Origin: Vibrio sp. CAU 1672 | GTDB taxonomy: Bacteria; Pseudomonadota; Gammaproteobacteria; Enterobacterales; Vibrionaceae | Assembly (NCBI RefSeq): GCF_029223195.1 | Contig: NZ_JARHUF010000002.1 | Span: 1-64,000 of the forward strand | Length of the DNA: 64,000 bases | Reading direction: 5' to 3' | In this document: positions 54,963 to 63,574 of the stretch, piece by piece | Layout of the letters: every line of letters starts with the position of its first letter | How positions within the stretch are numbered: the first letter of the stretch is position 1 | Position numbers and translations under genes: made by a program | The notes under the pieces: generated by a model | Seen by the model: only the letters and a program-made list of their open reading frames with translations | Told to the model about the DNA's origin: nothing | The model's database searches: none

Positions 54963-56083
54963 TGAAGCCACACAATGTATTTCTTACCACTCTTCTGATC
55001 GTGCTGACATTAGGCATTGCTTCCCCGTCACAGGCGGAAGTAAGAATTCCGATCATGGACTTAGTGGATGTACAGGGTATCCGGGAAAACCAGTTAGTCG
55101 GTTACGGTCTGGTGGTTGGCCTTGATGGTCAGGGTGACCGCAACCAGGTCAAGTTTACCTCTCAGTCGATCACCAACATGCTGCGCCAGTTCGGTGTGCA
55201 GATTGATGACGGTATGAACCCTAAGTTGAAAAATGTGGCGTCGGTGAGCGTGACGGCCACCGTCGATCCGATGGCTGGCGCAGGCCAGACGTTAGATGTG
55301 GTGGTGTCATCCATTGGCGATGCAAAAAGCTTGCGTGGCGGTACGTTACTGCTTACCCCGCTGCGAGGTATTGACGGTGAGGTGTATGCCGTGGCTCAGG
55401 GTAACGTCGTAGTTGGGGGCCTTTCAGTGGAAGGCAAAAGCGGTTCTAAAATTGCGATTAACATTCCCACTGCCGGACGCATTCCCAACGGTGCCATGCT
55501 GGAACGGGAGATCCACACCGACTTCAACGAACGCGACGAGATCACTCTTAACCTGCGTAAACCCAGCTTTACTACAGCGAAAAATATTGCCCGGGAAATC
55601 AACGCTACTTTTGGTCCGAATGTCGCCGAGGCAGTGAACAAAGCCCGGGTAAACATGCGGGCGCCTAAGGATGCTGGCCAGCGGGTGGTGATGATGTCGA
55701 TGCTTGAGGAGATGAGCGTGGTCGAGGGCAGAAAACCCGCCCGGATCGTGTTTAATTCCCGTACCGGTACGGTGGTGATTGGTAAAAATGTCAAAGTCAG
55801 TGAAGCGGCGGTCAGCCACGGTAACCTGACGGTAAGCATTTCTGAGTCCCAGCAAATCAGCCAGCCGAATGCGTTTGCAAAAGGTGAAACTACGGTGACT
55901 GATCAGACCCGTATCGATGTGGATGAAGAGCAGGCGCAGATGGTGATTTGGCCTCCGGGTACCGACCTTAATACCATTGTGAATGCCGTGAACAGTTTAG
56001 GTGCGACTCCGACGGATCTGATCTCAATTTTGCAGGCCTTGCATGAGGCTGGTGCGCTGAATGCCGAGCTGGTGGTGATTTAA
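54962..56083 (+). CDS. flgI: P-ring protein FlgI (lateral)
   Basis: A 373-residue periplasmic P-ring subunit with a signal peptide (about residues 1-26) and ENQLVGYGLVVGLDGQGDRN near the start of the mature part. The C-terminus (DLISILQALHEAGALNAELV) is typical. I take the ATG at 54962, overlapping the flgH stop. Confidence 0.95.
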   Translation: MKPHNVFLTTLLIVLTLGIASPSQAEVRIPIMDLVDVQGIRENQLVGYGLVVGLDGQGDRNQVKFTSQSITNMLRQFGVQIDDGMNPKLKNVASVSVTATVDPMAGAGQTLDVVVSSIGDAKSLRGGTLLLTPLRGIDGEVYAVAQGNVVVGGLSVEGKSGSKIAINIPTAGRIPNGAMLEREIHTDFNERDEITLNLRKPSFTTAKNIAREINATFGPNVAEAVNKARVNMRAPKDAGQRVVMMSMLEEMSVVEGRKPARIVFNSRTGTVVIGKNVKVSEAAVSHGNLTVSISESQQISQPNAFAKGETTVTDQTRIDVDEEQAQMVIWPPGTDLNTIVNAVNSLGATPTDLISILQALHEAGALNAELVVI

Positions 56084-56093
56084 GGAGGTAGGG

Positions 56094-56651
56094 ATGAAGT
56101 TAGACAGTGCAGGTGATCAAGCCCAGTTGAACTCGATGCTGTATCACGACAACAATGCGCTCGCACAGATCAAACATAGTGATGATCAGCAGGGGGCTTT
56201 AGAAGCGGTAGCCGGTCAGTTTGAAGCCATGTTTTTGCAGATGGTGCTGCGCCAGATGCGCAGCAGCAGTGATGTACTTGCGGCAGAAGACAATCCATTT
56301 TCCAGCCAGCAGCAGGGCGTTTTCCGCGATATGTACGATGGCCAGCTGGCCATCGAACTGGCAAAAAAACAGAACTCTGGCATTGCCAATATGCTGATTA
56401 AACAGCTTTCACCCTCGATGAGGGAAGTTGCGTTCGAAGCGTCAAAGTATGCGGTGCCGGCAAATGATGCATCAATGCCAGCAGCTAAAAATCTGGAATC
56501 AAAGTCACATTCTGAAGTGACAGAGCAACTGATGTCAGTGAGCGAAGTTAATCCTGCTCTGCAAGCGGTCGCCTCTGTTAGACAAGTGCTCGGTGAAGCC
56601 GGTATGACGACCGCGTTTTCTCAGCCGTTGATCAGAAAGATGGAGCTGTAA
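56094..56651 (+). CDS. flgJ: Rod-cap protein FlgJ, rod-binding domain only (lateral)
   Basis: A 185-residue protein that contains only the N-terminal rod-binding part (EAVAGQFEAMFLQMVLRQMR, then VFRDMYDGQLAIELAKKQN, then GIANMLIKQL). The C-terminal glucosaminidase domain found in about 315-residue FlgJ proteins of enterobacteria and of Vibrio polar systems is absent, and the tail is low-complexity. The lytic transglycosylase gene at the other end of the cluster probably supplies that activity. flgK follows directly. Confidence 0.92.
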   Translation: MKLDSAGDQAQLNSMLYHDNNALAQIKHSDDQQGALEAVAGQFEAMFLQMVLRQMRSSSDVLAAEDNPFSSQQQGVFRDMYDGQLAIELAKKQNSGIANMLIKQLSPSMREVAFEASKYAVPANDASMPAAKNLESKSHSEVTEQLMSVSEVNPALQAVASVRQVLGEAGMTTAFSQPLIRKMEL

Positions 56652-58025
56652 ATGAATCTTGTTAATATTGCCCTCACCGGGCTCAACGCCAGCCGCGTTT
56701 CCTTGGATGTTACGGCACAAAACGTGGCCAACGTTAATACGCCGGGCTACAGTCGCCAGCAGGCTATGACGGCTTCTGTCGGTGGAGGGAAATATGATTA
56801 TTCCAGTGCCGGTTCCGGGGTTGAAGTGACCAGCATTCGCCGTGTGACGGATCAGTTTCTGGTTAAGCAGGTTTGGTCAACCAACAGTATGACGGCCTAT
56901 GCCGAGGGGTATACGGGCTCAATGAGCCAGCTTGAAAACACGCTCGGCGCGGACGGTTTCAGTTTGTCGGCTGGTTTGGATACCCTGTTTGCGGCGCTCA
57001 ACGACGCAACGGTTAAACCAGAGTCGATACCTTACCGCCAGCAAATTATCAATGAGTCGGAAGCATTGGCGCGTCGGTTTAATACCTTGACCGAGTCTTT
57101 GCATCATCAGCACAAAGACATGAGTGATCAACGCACAGCGGCGATTTCCCATGCAAACAGTTTAGTAAGCAATATTGCTCAGGTTAACAAACAGATCGTT
57201 GAAATGCAGGGAACCGGCGGTAACCCTGCCCACCTGATGGACTCGCGTGATGCGTTGATCGGTGAGTTAGCAAAAGTGGTTGAGGTAAAAACGACCGATC
57301 AGCCTGACGGGAGCCTCCAGGTAACGTTGAGTTCGGGTCAACCACTCGTGATGGGAGCAGACTTCGGTCAGCTGAAAGCCGTGCCAGACCAGGCGGACCC
57401 ATATGCCGCTGACCTGCATATTCAGTTTGGCAAGCAGTCGTTCGGCATCACCGGATCGGTAGGGGGCAAACTCGGGGCGATTTCCGACTACCAGTCGGAA
57501 GTATTGATGCCGTATCAGACGGCGATTGACGACATGGCGAAGGCTGTGGCGGATGAGTTTAATGCGGTCCTGGCTGCGGGCAAGGATCTCAAGGGTAATC
57601 CTGGCACTGCGCTATTTGTTTACGACCCGGATCATCCAGCGGCAACGTTAACCATCTCTGATATTGATCCGGAGCAGCTCGCGTTATCCAGTGACGGCAC
57701 GCCGGGTAATGCTGATGTGTTAAACGACTTGATTGCGATTGGTAATAAGCCTGTAGCCATTACTGGTTTTGGTTCATTGAGTGTCAATGATGCTTTTACC
57801 GCAATGGTCGGGGAAACAGCAATCAAAGCACGTCAGGCGGATGCTGATTACCAGGCTAAGTTATCGATGAGCAAGGAGTCGATCGCGGCTCGTGACAATG
57901 TCAGTGCGGTCAATAGTGATGAAGAGGCAGCCAATTTAATGACGTTTGCCAACGCTCACAACGCCAATATGAAAGTGATCAGCACGGCTAATCAGTTGTT
58001 TGATTCTGTGCTGCAGTTATTCTAA
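56652..58025 (+). CDS. flgK: Hook-filament junction protein FlgK (lateral)
   Basis: A 457-residue HAP1. NIALTGLNASRVSLDVTAQN followed by VANVNTPGYSRQQA at the start and EEAANLMTFANAHNANMKVI near the end match FlgK. The ATG overlaps the flgJ stop by one base. The length is shorter than the polar FlgK of Vibrio (usually above 600), as expected for the lateral type. Confidence 0.94.
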   Translation: MNLVNIALTGLNASRVSLDVTAQNVANVNTPGYSRQQAMTASVGGGKYDYSSAGSGVEVTSIRRVTDQFLVKQVWSTNSMTAYAEGYTGSMSQLENTLGADGFSLSAGLDTLFAALNDATVKPESIPYRQQIINESEALARRFNTLTESLHHQHKDMSDQRTAAISHANSLVSNIAQVNKQIVEMQGTGGNPAHLMDSRDALIGELAKVVEVKTTDQPDGSLQVTLSSGQPLVMGADFGQLKAVPDQADPYAADLHIQFGKQSFGITGSVGGKLGAISDYQSEVLMPYQTAIDDMAKAVADEFNAVLAAGKDLKGNPGTALFVYDPDHPAATLTISDIDPEQLALSSDGTPGNADVLNDLIAIGNKPVAITGFGSLSVNDAFTAMVGETAIKARQADADYQAKLSMSKESIAARDNVSAVNSDEEAANLMTFANAHNANMKVISTANQLFDSVLQLF

Positions 58026-58037
58026 AAGGAGCAAACC

Positions 58038-58937
58038 ATGCGAATCAGTGATACTCAATTCAGCCAGATGATGCTGCAAAGTTTGCAAACCAATAATGCC
58101 GGTCTGGGTAAAGTGTTGGAGCAGATGGCAACCAGCGAGCGCTTGACCAAGCTTTCCGATGATCCTATGGCGTCGATCAAAATGCTCAACCTGGATCGCG
58201 AGGGTAGCGCAATTCAGCAATACCAAAGCAATATTGCCAATGTGAAGACGACCTTATCCAGTCAGGAAGCGTATCTTGATACGGTCAATGAAAGCCTGAA
58301 AAGTATGCGTGACCTGGTTTTATGGGGCTCTAACGGGTCTCTGTCTGATGCAGACCGACAAGGGATGATCGTTGAACTGAAAGGGTTGCGTGACTCAGTC
58401 GTTTCCTCATTCAATGCCCAGGATGAGCAGGGCCATTACCTGTTCTCTGGTACCAAAACCGACACGGCAGCGCTGAATAATGCCACTGGCAGTTATGTCA
58501 TCGATGGTAACAGCGACAAACGTGTGGTGACAGTGGCAAAGGGAGTGACCATGGAGTCAAACCTGACCGCTCAGGATATTTTAGACTTAGGCGGCGGGCA
58601 GAACGTGCTGAACCAGATTGATGCATTGATTGCTGAATTTGAGAAGCCGAGTCCGAATTTTACAACCACAGTAGACACAACGCTGACGGCTATTGATGAT
58701 ACGCTGGCAAATGTGCTGGGCGGGATGGCGGAAATCGGTGGTCGCCACAACAACCTTGATTTGATGGACAGCGCCCATGGTGAAAGTAAATTATTTGTCG
58801 ATAAAGTGACCAATTATCTTTCGGCTCTGGACTATGGTGAAGCATCGGTACGTTTGAGCAACTACATGGCAGCGTTGCAGGCCACCCAAGCCAGTTACGT
58901 CAAAATTAATGATCTCAACCTATTTGATCGTATTTAA
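58038..58937 (+). CDS. flgL: Hook-filament junction protein FlgL (lateral)
   Basis: A 299-residue HAP3 with the flagellin-like ends MRISDTQFSQMMLQSLQTNN and RLSNYMAALQATQASYVKI. LTKLSDDPMASIKMLNL is the conserved N-terminal helix. AAAGGAG precedes the ATG. Confidence 0.94.
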   Translation: MRISDTQFSQMMLQSLQTNNAGLGKVLEQMATSERLTKLSDDPMASIKMLNLDREGSAIQQYQSNIANVKTTLSSQEAYLDTVNESLKSMRDLVLWGSNGSLSDADRQGMIVELKGLRDSVVSSFNAQDEQGHYLFSGTKTDTAALNNATGSYVIDGNSDKRVVTVAKGVTMESNLTAQDILDLGGGQNVLNQIDALIAEFEKPSPNFTTTVDTTLTAIDDTLANVLGGMAEIGGRHNNLDLMDSAHGESKLFVDKVTNYLSALDYGEASVRLSNYMAALQATQASYVKINDLNLFDRI

Positions 58938-58954
58938 GGTCAGGAAATATTTCT

Positions 58955-59995
58955 ATGGTAATGAGCACAGTAGAGGTTAGGCCACACAGTATTCGTCTGA
59001 CGGGGCAAGAACAAACCTCTATCATGCCAACGCGTTCTGCTGATAGCAGCAGCGTGGTGACACCACGTTCAGCCCCGGCTCAAGCTGACTCTCCTCTGGC
59101 ATATTCCGTTTCTGGCGTGTTGCTGACCCAGGGGCAACAACACGCGACCTCGGTGCAAATCGCATCGAAATCGCTGCAGACTATCGGTAAAGAACTGACA
59201 TCAGTGAAAAGAAGCCTGACTCAGGCGCTGAACAAAGGTGTGAATAACGTTCCGGGGTTACAGGAAAACTTAGCTCGTTCAAAAAAAACCATTCTGCAAA
59301 CTGTAGAGCATGCTCGTTTTGACGGCAAGAAAGTGGTCGACAACGAGCTCAATCTTAAACTCGACAGGGCCGATATTCGCCGCTTTTCAATACCGGGGCT
59401 TAATGTACAGCGGTTAACGGACAAAGCTGAACAGATTCGTCTGGATTTTCCGCAGGGACAATCGGTGATGATCCGGTTTGATGGTCAGTCTGATGGGCAG
59501 CGAACCGTCAAAATGCTCGACAGAAGCTTAATCGCGATGGGAATGCGGGCCAGTTTAGCTGATGATGGTACCGTTTTGTTCGAGGCTCGCGAAGGTGCTT
59601 ACCAGCAAATGCAAGAAAAAGTATTTGTTACGGGAGAGGGACACCGGTTCCCGGCAGGCCAGGCCAATGTTCTCAATTTAAAAGCCGAGCCTGATGGGAT
59701 CGCGGAGTTAAAGATTGATCTTGGCTCGCGCGATGGGATCAAACAGACCATCGCCAAAGTGAACCAGCATATCAGAAAGGTGCAGACTAGCCTGGAAGAT
59801 GCTAAGGCATTTAACGGTGATCTGAACGCACAACTGCAGTCACTCCAGAGCAAAACTAACCTGCCATCTGTCGCAGAAGTGAACCAGAAACTGGAACATC
59901 TCCAGACCACCTCACATCAGTTTACTTCCGCATTTCAGGCGCTGAACGCGCAGGCCAATGTACGTCGTCACACTGTTGTGGCATTACTTAAGTAG
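58955..59995 (+). CDS. LafW-like protein of the lateral flagellar cluster
   Basis: A 346-residue protein directly after flgL (17-base gap, AGGAAA before the ATG). The middle contains a flagellin-like helix pattern (LQENLARSKKTILQTVEHAR, then FDGKKVVDNELNLKL) and the C-terminal 90 residues are predicted coiled-coil. The position after flgL is that of lafW in Aeromonas and E. coli Flag-2 lateral systems, whose product is listed as a putative hook-associated protein. I infer a lateral structural or assembly role; the family call rests mostly on position. Confidence 0.55.
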   Translation: MVMSTVEVRPHSIRLTGQEQTSIMPTRSADSSSVVTPRSAPAQADSPLAYSVSGVLLTQGQQHATSVQIASKSLQTIGKELTSVKRSLTQALNKGVNNVPGLQENLARSKKTILQTVEHARFDGKKVVDNELNLKLDRADIRRFSIPGLNVQRLTDKAEQIRLDFPQGQSVMIRFDGQSDGQRTVKMLDRSLIAMGMRASLADDGTVLFEAREGAYQQMQEKVFVTGEGHRFPAGQANVLNLKAEPDGIAELKIDLGSRDGIKQTIAKVNQHIRKVQTSLEDAKAFNGDLNAQLQSLQSKTNLPSVAEVNQKLEHLQTTSHQFTSAFQALNAQANVRRHTVVALLK

Positions 59996-60367
59996 GTTGG
60001 ATAAGGCCGCTGCAATCAGCGGCCTTGATGGACATTCCAGGCCTCTCTTATGCACTCTAAGTGCAGCGATAACCTCCTTCACCATAACGCTTATCAAAAC
60101 CGTAATGCCAACAGCGCCTTGCTGGAACAAGGCGGTGCACACGACAGCGGCAAGCGTTGACCCGATATAATTTCATTTTACCCATGTTGCGATAACCTCA
60201 GTTTAGCCCTGCTTCGCTATCAATTTGTTTTATTGGTATTTTTATCAATTATCTACAAGAATAACTTAAGAGCGCCAAGAATCCTGATGAGATTTCTGGC
60301 ATTTTTGCATTGACGTAACGAGGCAGGATCGCAATACTGCGCGACCGAATTCACTATAGGACAGGGC
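59996..60367. other. 372-base intergenic region after the flagellar operon
   Basis: It begins with a 10-bp hairpin (60003-60012 with 60017-60026) without a T run, which probably marks the end of the flgB operon. A -10-like GATATAAT occurs at 60163-60170. I see nothing else. Confidence 0.45.
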
Positions 60368-61387
60368 ATGGCACCACAACCGAATCGTAAAGACCTACAT
60401 CTGCAAGCAGTTTTGCACCATGATATGAACATGAAACATAAAACCGCGGGTTTTGAGTCAATTGAGTTCGAACATTGTGCATTACCAGAATGTGACTTTA
60501 ACGCCATTGACTTGTCGACGACATTTTTCGGCCACGCCCTATCGTTGCCCTTTTTGATCAGTTCGATGACCGGAGGGGCGAAAGATGCCGAAGCAATCAA
60601 CTGCCGCCTGGCCCAAGCAGCCAGTGAGCTTGGAATAGCTATGGGCGTGGGATCTCAGCGTATTAGCCTGGAAGACAGCCTGCACTCAGGTTTGGGTCAA
60701 ACCATTCGTGAATATGCTCAGGGTGTGCCTTTGTACTCCAACCTGGGCGCAGCGCAGCTATGTCATGCAAACAGTGTTGACAAAGCGCAACGTGCGCTTG
60801 AATTTGTTCAGGCCGATGGGTTATTTATCCATCTCAACCCGATGCAAGAAGCTTTTCAGCGCAAGGGGGATCATAACTGGGCGGGTATCCTTACTGCGAT
60901 TGAATCTCTTACCCTGCAAATTGAGGTGCCGGTGATCATCAAAGAAGTCGGGTTTGGTATCAGTGGTGCCGTAGCTCAGCAGTTGGTGAATGCCGGGGTC
61001 GATGCGATTGATGTCGCCGGAGCCGGCGGCACCAGCTGGTCAGCGGTAGAAGGGCACTGTCATAGCGATGCAAGAATGCAGCAGGCGGCGGAGTTGTTTC
61101 GTGACTGGGGCATCCCGACGGCGGTATGCCTGGAGCAGATTCGTCACCGCTACCCTGACTTACCCTTGATCGCATCCGGAGGCATACAGAATGGTTTACA
61201 AGCAGCTAAAGCAATCCACCTTGGTGCGAACTTAGTCGGGCAGGCGGGCGCGGTGATCAAAGCGGCCACGATCAGTACCCAGGCGGTTGTTGAACACTTT
61301 GAGCAAATGGCGTTAGAGTTGCGTTTGAGCTGTTTTGGCACTGGCTGTGCGGTTATTGATCAGTTGAAAACGGCCAGGCGTGTATAA
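60368..61387 (+). CDS. fni: Type 2 isopentenyl-diphosphate isomerase (FMN-dependent)
   Basis: A 339-residue flavoenzyme of the IDI-2 family, which interconverts IPP and DMAPP using reduced FMN and magnesium. RKDLHLQAVL at the start, ISSMTGGAKDAEAINCRLAQ followed by AMGVGSQRISL (phosphate and FMN contacts), PVIIKEVGFGISG and DVAGAGGTSWSAVE are all family motifs. Proteobacteria that use the MEP pathway make both isomers anyway, so the enzyme is optional. The gene stands alone, with no mevalonate or carotenoid genes next to it. Confidence 0.93.
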   Translation: MAPQPNRKDLHLQAVLHHDMNMKHKTAGFESIEFEHCALPECDFNAIDLSTTFFGHALSLPFLISSMTGGAKDAEAINCRLAQAASELGIAMGVGSQRISLEDSLHSGLGQTIREYAQGVPLYSNLGAAQLCHANSVDKAQRALEFVQADGLFIHLNPMQEAFQRKGDHNWAGILTAIESLTLQIEVPVIIKEVGFGISGAVAQQLVNAGVDAIDVAGAGGTSWSAVEGHCHSDARMQQAAELFRDWGIPTAVCLEQIRHRYPDLPLIASGGIQNGLQAAKAIHLGANLVGQAGAVIKAATISTQAVVEHFEQMALELRLSCFGTGCAVIDQLKTARRV

Positions 61388-61474
61388 TGTTCTGCCCGAA
61401 TTTTCATCATGTTAACACGGTTGTTTATACTTACGGTATAGTTCATTGAAAGGATTAAACTGGAAACGTTGATT

Positions 61475-61735
61475 ATGAAAAAATTAGTAATGTTGTTGGT
61501 AGGGCTGACGCTGACCGCTTGTCAAAGCGAGGTGGGAACCGAAAGTTGGTGTGACCAGATGCGCAGCACGCCTAAAGGCGAATGGACGGCAGAAAATGCA
61601 GTCGATTTTGCCCAGTACTGCATTTTGCAGAACAGCGTCGGCAGTGAGCAGTGGTGCGAGGACATGCAAGAGAAACCCAAAGGCGACTGGACCGCGAATG
61701 AAGCTGCCAGTTACACCAAACACTGTATTTTTTAA
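61475..61735 (+). CDS. DUF3012 lipoprotein with two tandem units
   Basis: An 86-residue lipoprotein (LTLTAC lipobox, cysteine near residue 16). The mature part is two near-identical units of about 34 residues, each starting with SWC or QWC, then an M, a PKGEWTA or PKGDWTA core and an A-x-x-Y-CI ending. Each unit has two cysteines, so it probably forms a pair of small disulfide-bonded hairpins. The family (DUF3012) usually has one unit. Function unknown. The ATG at 61475 has TGGAAA before it and a terminator follows. Confidence 0.85.
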   Translation: MKKLVMLLVGLTLTACQSEVGTESWCDQMRSTPKGEWTAENAVDFAQYCILQNSVGSEQWCEDMQEKPKGDWTANEAASYTKHCIF

Positions 61736-61737
61736 CT

Positions 61738-61770
61738 AAAAACACCGCGACTTATCGCGGTGTTTTTCTT
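61738..61770 (+). terminator. Intrinsic terminator after the DUF3012 gene
   Basis: A perfect 13-bp stem (61738-61750 with 61755-61767) running into TTTTTCTT. Confidence 0.9.
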
Positions 61771-61928
61771 AACAGTACGGCGATATTACCCGTTATCATC
61801 TGTGTTGCCTGCGAGCTGGGTTATCCGAAAATCGCCGAAACAAAGTGTCATGATGTTGATTATCATCGCTTAAACTGCGTCTAAAGTTAATTTATCCGGA
61901 CTTACGGTATTTATTGCCTGAAAGTTAA

Positions 61929-63563
61929 CTAAAACTCCTTCATTAACCGTTTGTATTCCGCATCATCTGCATACATTTTGTGGAAAATTTTGTATTTAGC
62001 GTCATAGAACTGCTTGATTCTCTCCGTTTGTGGCATAACGCTTTTGCTGATACGACTCATCGCATTCATTGAGTCTGGAATATCGCTATAGAAGCCAGCG
62101 GCTACGGAACCTAACATCGCAGAACCCAACAGTACCGCTTCGCTTTCTTCAGGTAGTAAGATCACACAGCCCGTTGCGTTAGCGTGCTCTTGGAGGAATA
62201 CGCTGTTCTTCGTACCTCCACCGCAAGCCATAATGGTATCAATGGCATAACCTGCGTTGTTCATTACGTCGATAATATGCCTTGTGCCCAGTGCTATACC
62301 CTGGACTGTGGCCAGATACTGCAGCGCCATATCATCAAGTGTCTGCGACATTCTAAGGCCGGTAATGGTACCGGTTAAGTGAGCGTCAGCTCGAGGCGAG
62401 CGGTTGCCGTGGAAGTAAGGTAATACGTGAATGTCTTTGGCCAGAAACGCGATATCTTCTTTGTTGCCCGCCATTTCTAACAAGCGGTCATTGAGTAACT
62501 GATAAACGGTTTTCCCCTGTTTACTGGCTTGGTCTTTTGCACTTTTATACAGGGGGTGGGAGGTGATGATATGGTCGATCAGAGCCCCCGTCGCTGACTG
62601 GCCTCCTTCATTAAGCCAGTAGCCGGGTATCATCGCACTGTAGTAAGCGCCCCACACACCATCAATGAAGCGTGCGGTTTTTGATGCCCCCATATGGCAA
62701 GAGGAAGTGCCCCCAATTAAGGCTAAGCGTTTATTGAAATCAGCTTTCTCTCCTGTCATGCCAGCAGCTCCCAACACGCCAATACCGCCCGCGTGAGCGT
62801 CGATGATTGAGGTACCTACTGCTGTACCGGGGATCAGGCCCAGATCATCAGCTGCGTGAACGGTCAAACCATCACCGACAGGCTGGCCCATTGGTAAAAT
62901 TCGGTTACCGATGGTCTCAGCATTGTCGTTTAATAAGTCTCCAAGACCAATGAGATCGAAAAAACTCTTATCCCATTTACTCTCATGGCCAAGGTAAGTC
63001 CATTTACATACGGTCGAACACAGTGAACGGCTGGCATCAAAGGTTGCTTTCCACGTCAGGAAATCTGGTAAATCAAAGAAATAACCCGCTTTCGACCAGG
63101 TGTTAGGCATGTTTTGTTTCAGCCACAATAGCTTAGGGGCCTGCATTTCTGGTGAAATGCGGTTGCCGACGTAAGCCAACACCGGGTGCGCTGTTCTGTT
63201 GATACGATCCGCTTGTGCCATTGCCCGGTGATCCATCCACATGACGACATTTTGCTCACTACGCCCTGTCGGACTCACGGTTAAAGGCTGGCCATTTTTG
63301 TCTAATACCACCAGTGAGCAGGTGGCGTCAAAGCCGATTCCTTTTACTTGGATTGGGTTTATGTTGGCCTGTGAGACGGCGTCTTTGACCGCTAAGCACA
63401 CACATTGCCATATGTTGTCTGAAGATTGCTCTACAAAGTCTGCCTGAGGTTTGAACATTAGTGTATCACGCTTTGCTTCACCGACTTTACGACCTTCTGC
63501 ATTAAAAACCCCAGCTCGCGCGCTGCCACTGCCTACATCAACGCCGATAAAATAAATACTCAT
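61929..63563 (-). CDS. FGGY-family carbohydrate kinase (ribulokinase-like)
   Basis: A 544-residue sugar kinase of the FGGY family. It begins with the phosphate-1 motif IGVDVGSGSARAGVFN; KGIGFDATCSLVVLD and IIDAHAGGIGVLG are the aspartate-containing motifs, and MACGGGTKNSVFLQEHANAT near the C-terminus is the adenosine motif. The length and motifs suggest the D-ribulose/pentulose kinase subgroup and not LsrK. It lies 11 bases after an ABC permease gene on the same strand, so together they import and phosphorylate a sugar, probably a pentulose or polyol. The ATG has GGGGAAG before it. Confidence 0.88.
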   Translation of the reverse strand: MSIYFIGVDVGSGSARAGVFNAEGRKVGEAKRDTLMFKPQADFVEQSSDNIWQCVCLAVKDAVSQANINPIQVKGIGFDATCSLVVLDKNGQPLTVSPTGRSEQNVVMWMDHRAMAQADRINRTAHPVLAYVGNRISPEMQAPKLLWLKQNMPNTWSKAGYFFDLPDFLTWKATFDASRSLCSTVCKWTYLGHESKWDKSFFDLIGLGDLLNDNAETIGNRILPMGQPVGDGLTVHAADDLGLIPGTAVGTSIIDAHAGGIGVLGAAGMTGEKADFNKRLALIGGTSSCHMGASKTARFIDGVWGAYYSAMIPGYWLNEGGQSATGALIDHIITSHPLYKSAKDQASKQGKTVYQLLNDRLLEMAGNKEDIAFLAKDIHVLPYFHGNRSPRADAHLTGTITGLRMSQTLDDMALQYLATVQGIALGTRHIIDVMNNAGYAIDTIMACGGGTKNSVFLQEHANATGCVILLPEESEAVLLGSAMLGSVAAGFYSDIPDSMNAMSRISKSVMPQTERIKQFYDAKYKIFHKMYADDAEYKRLMKEF

Positions 63564-63574
63564 ATACTTCCCCG

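Noticed and set aside
60003..60026. Hairpin after the flagellar operon as an intrinsic terminator
   Set aside because: The stem is strong but it is followed by GATGGAC and not by a T run, so I did not list it as a terminator.
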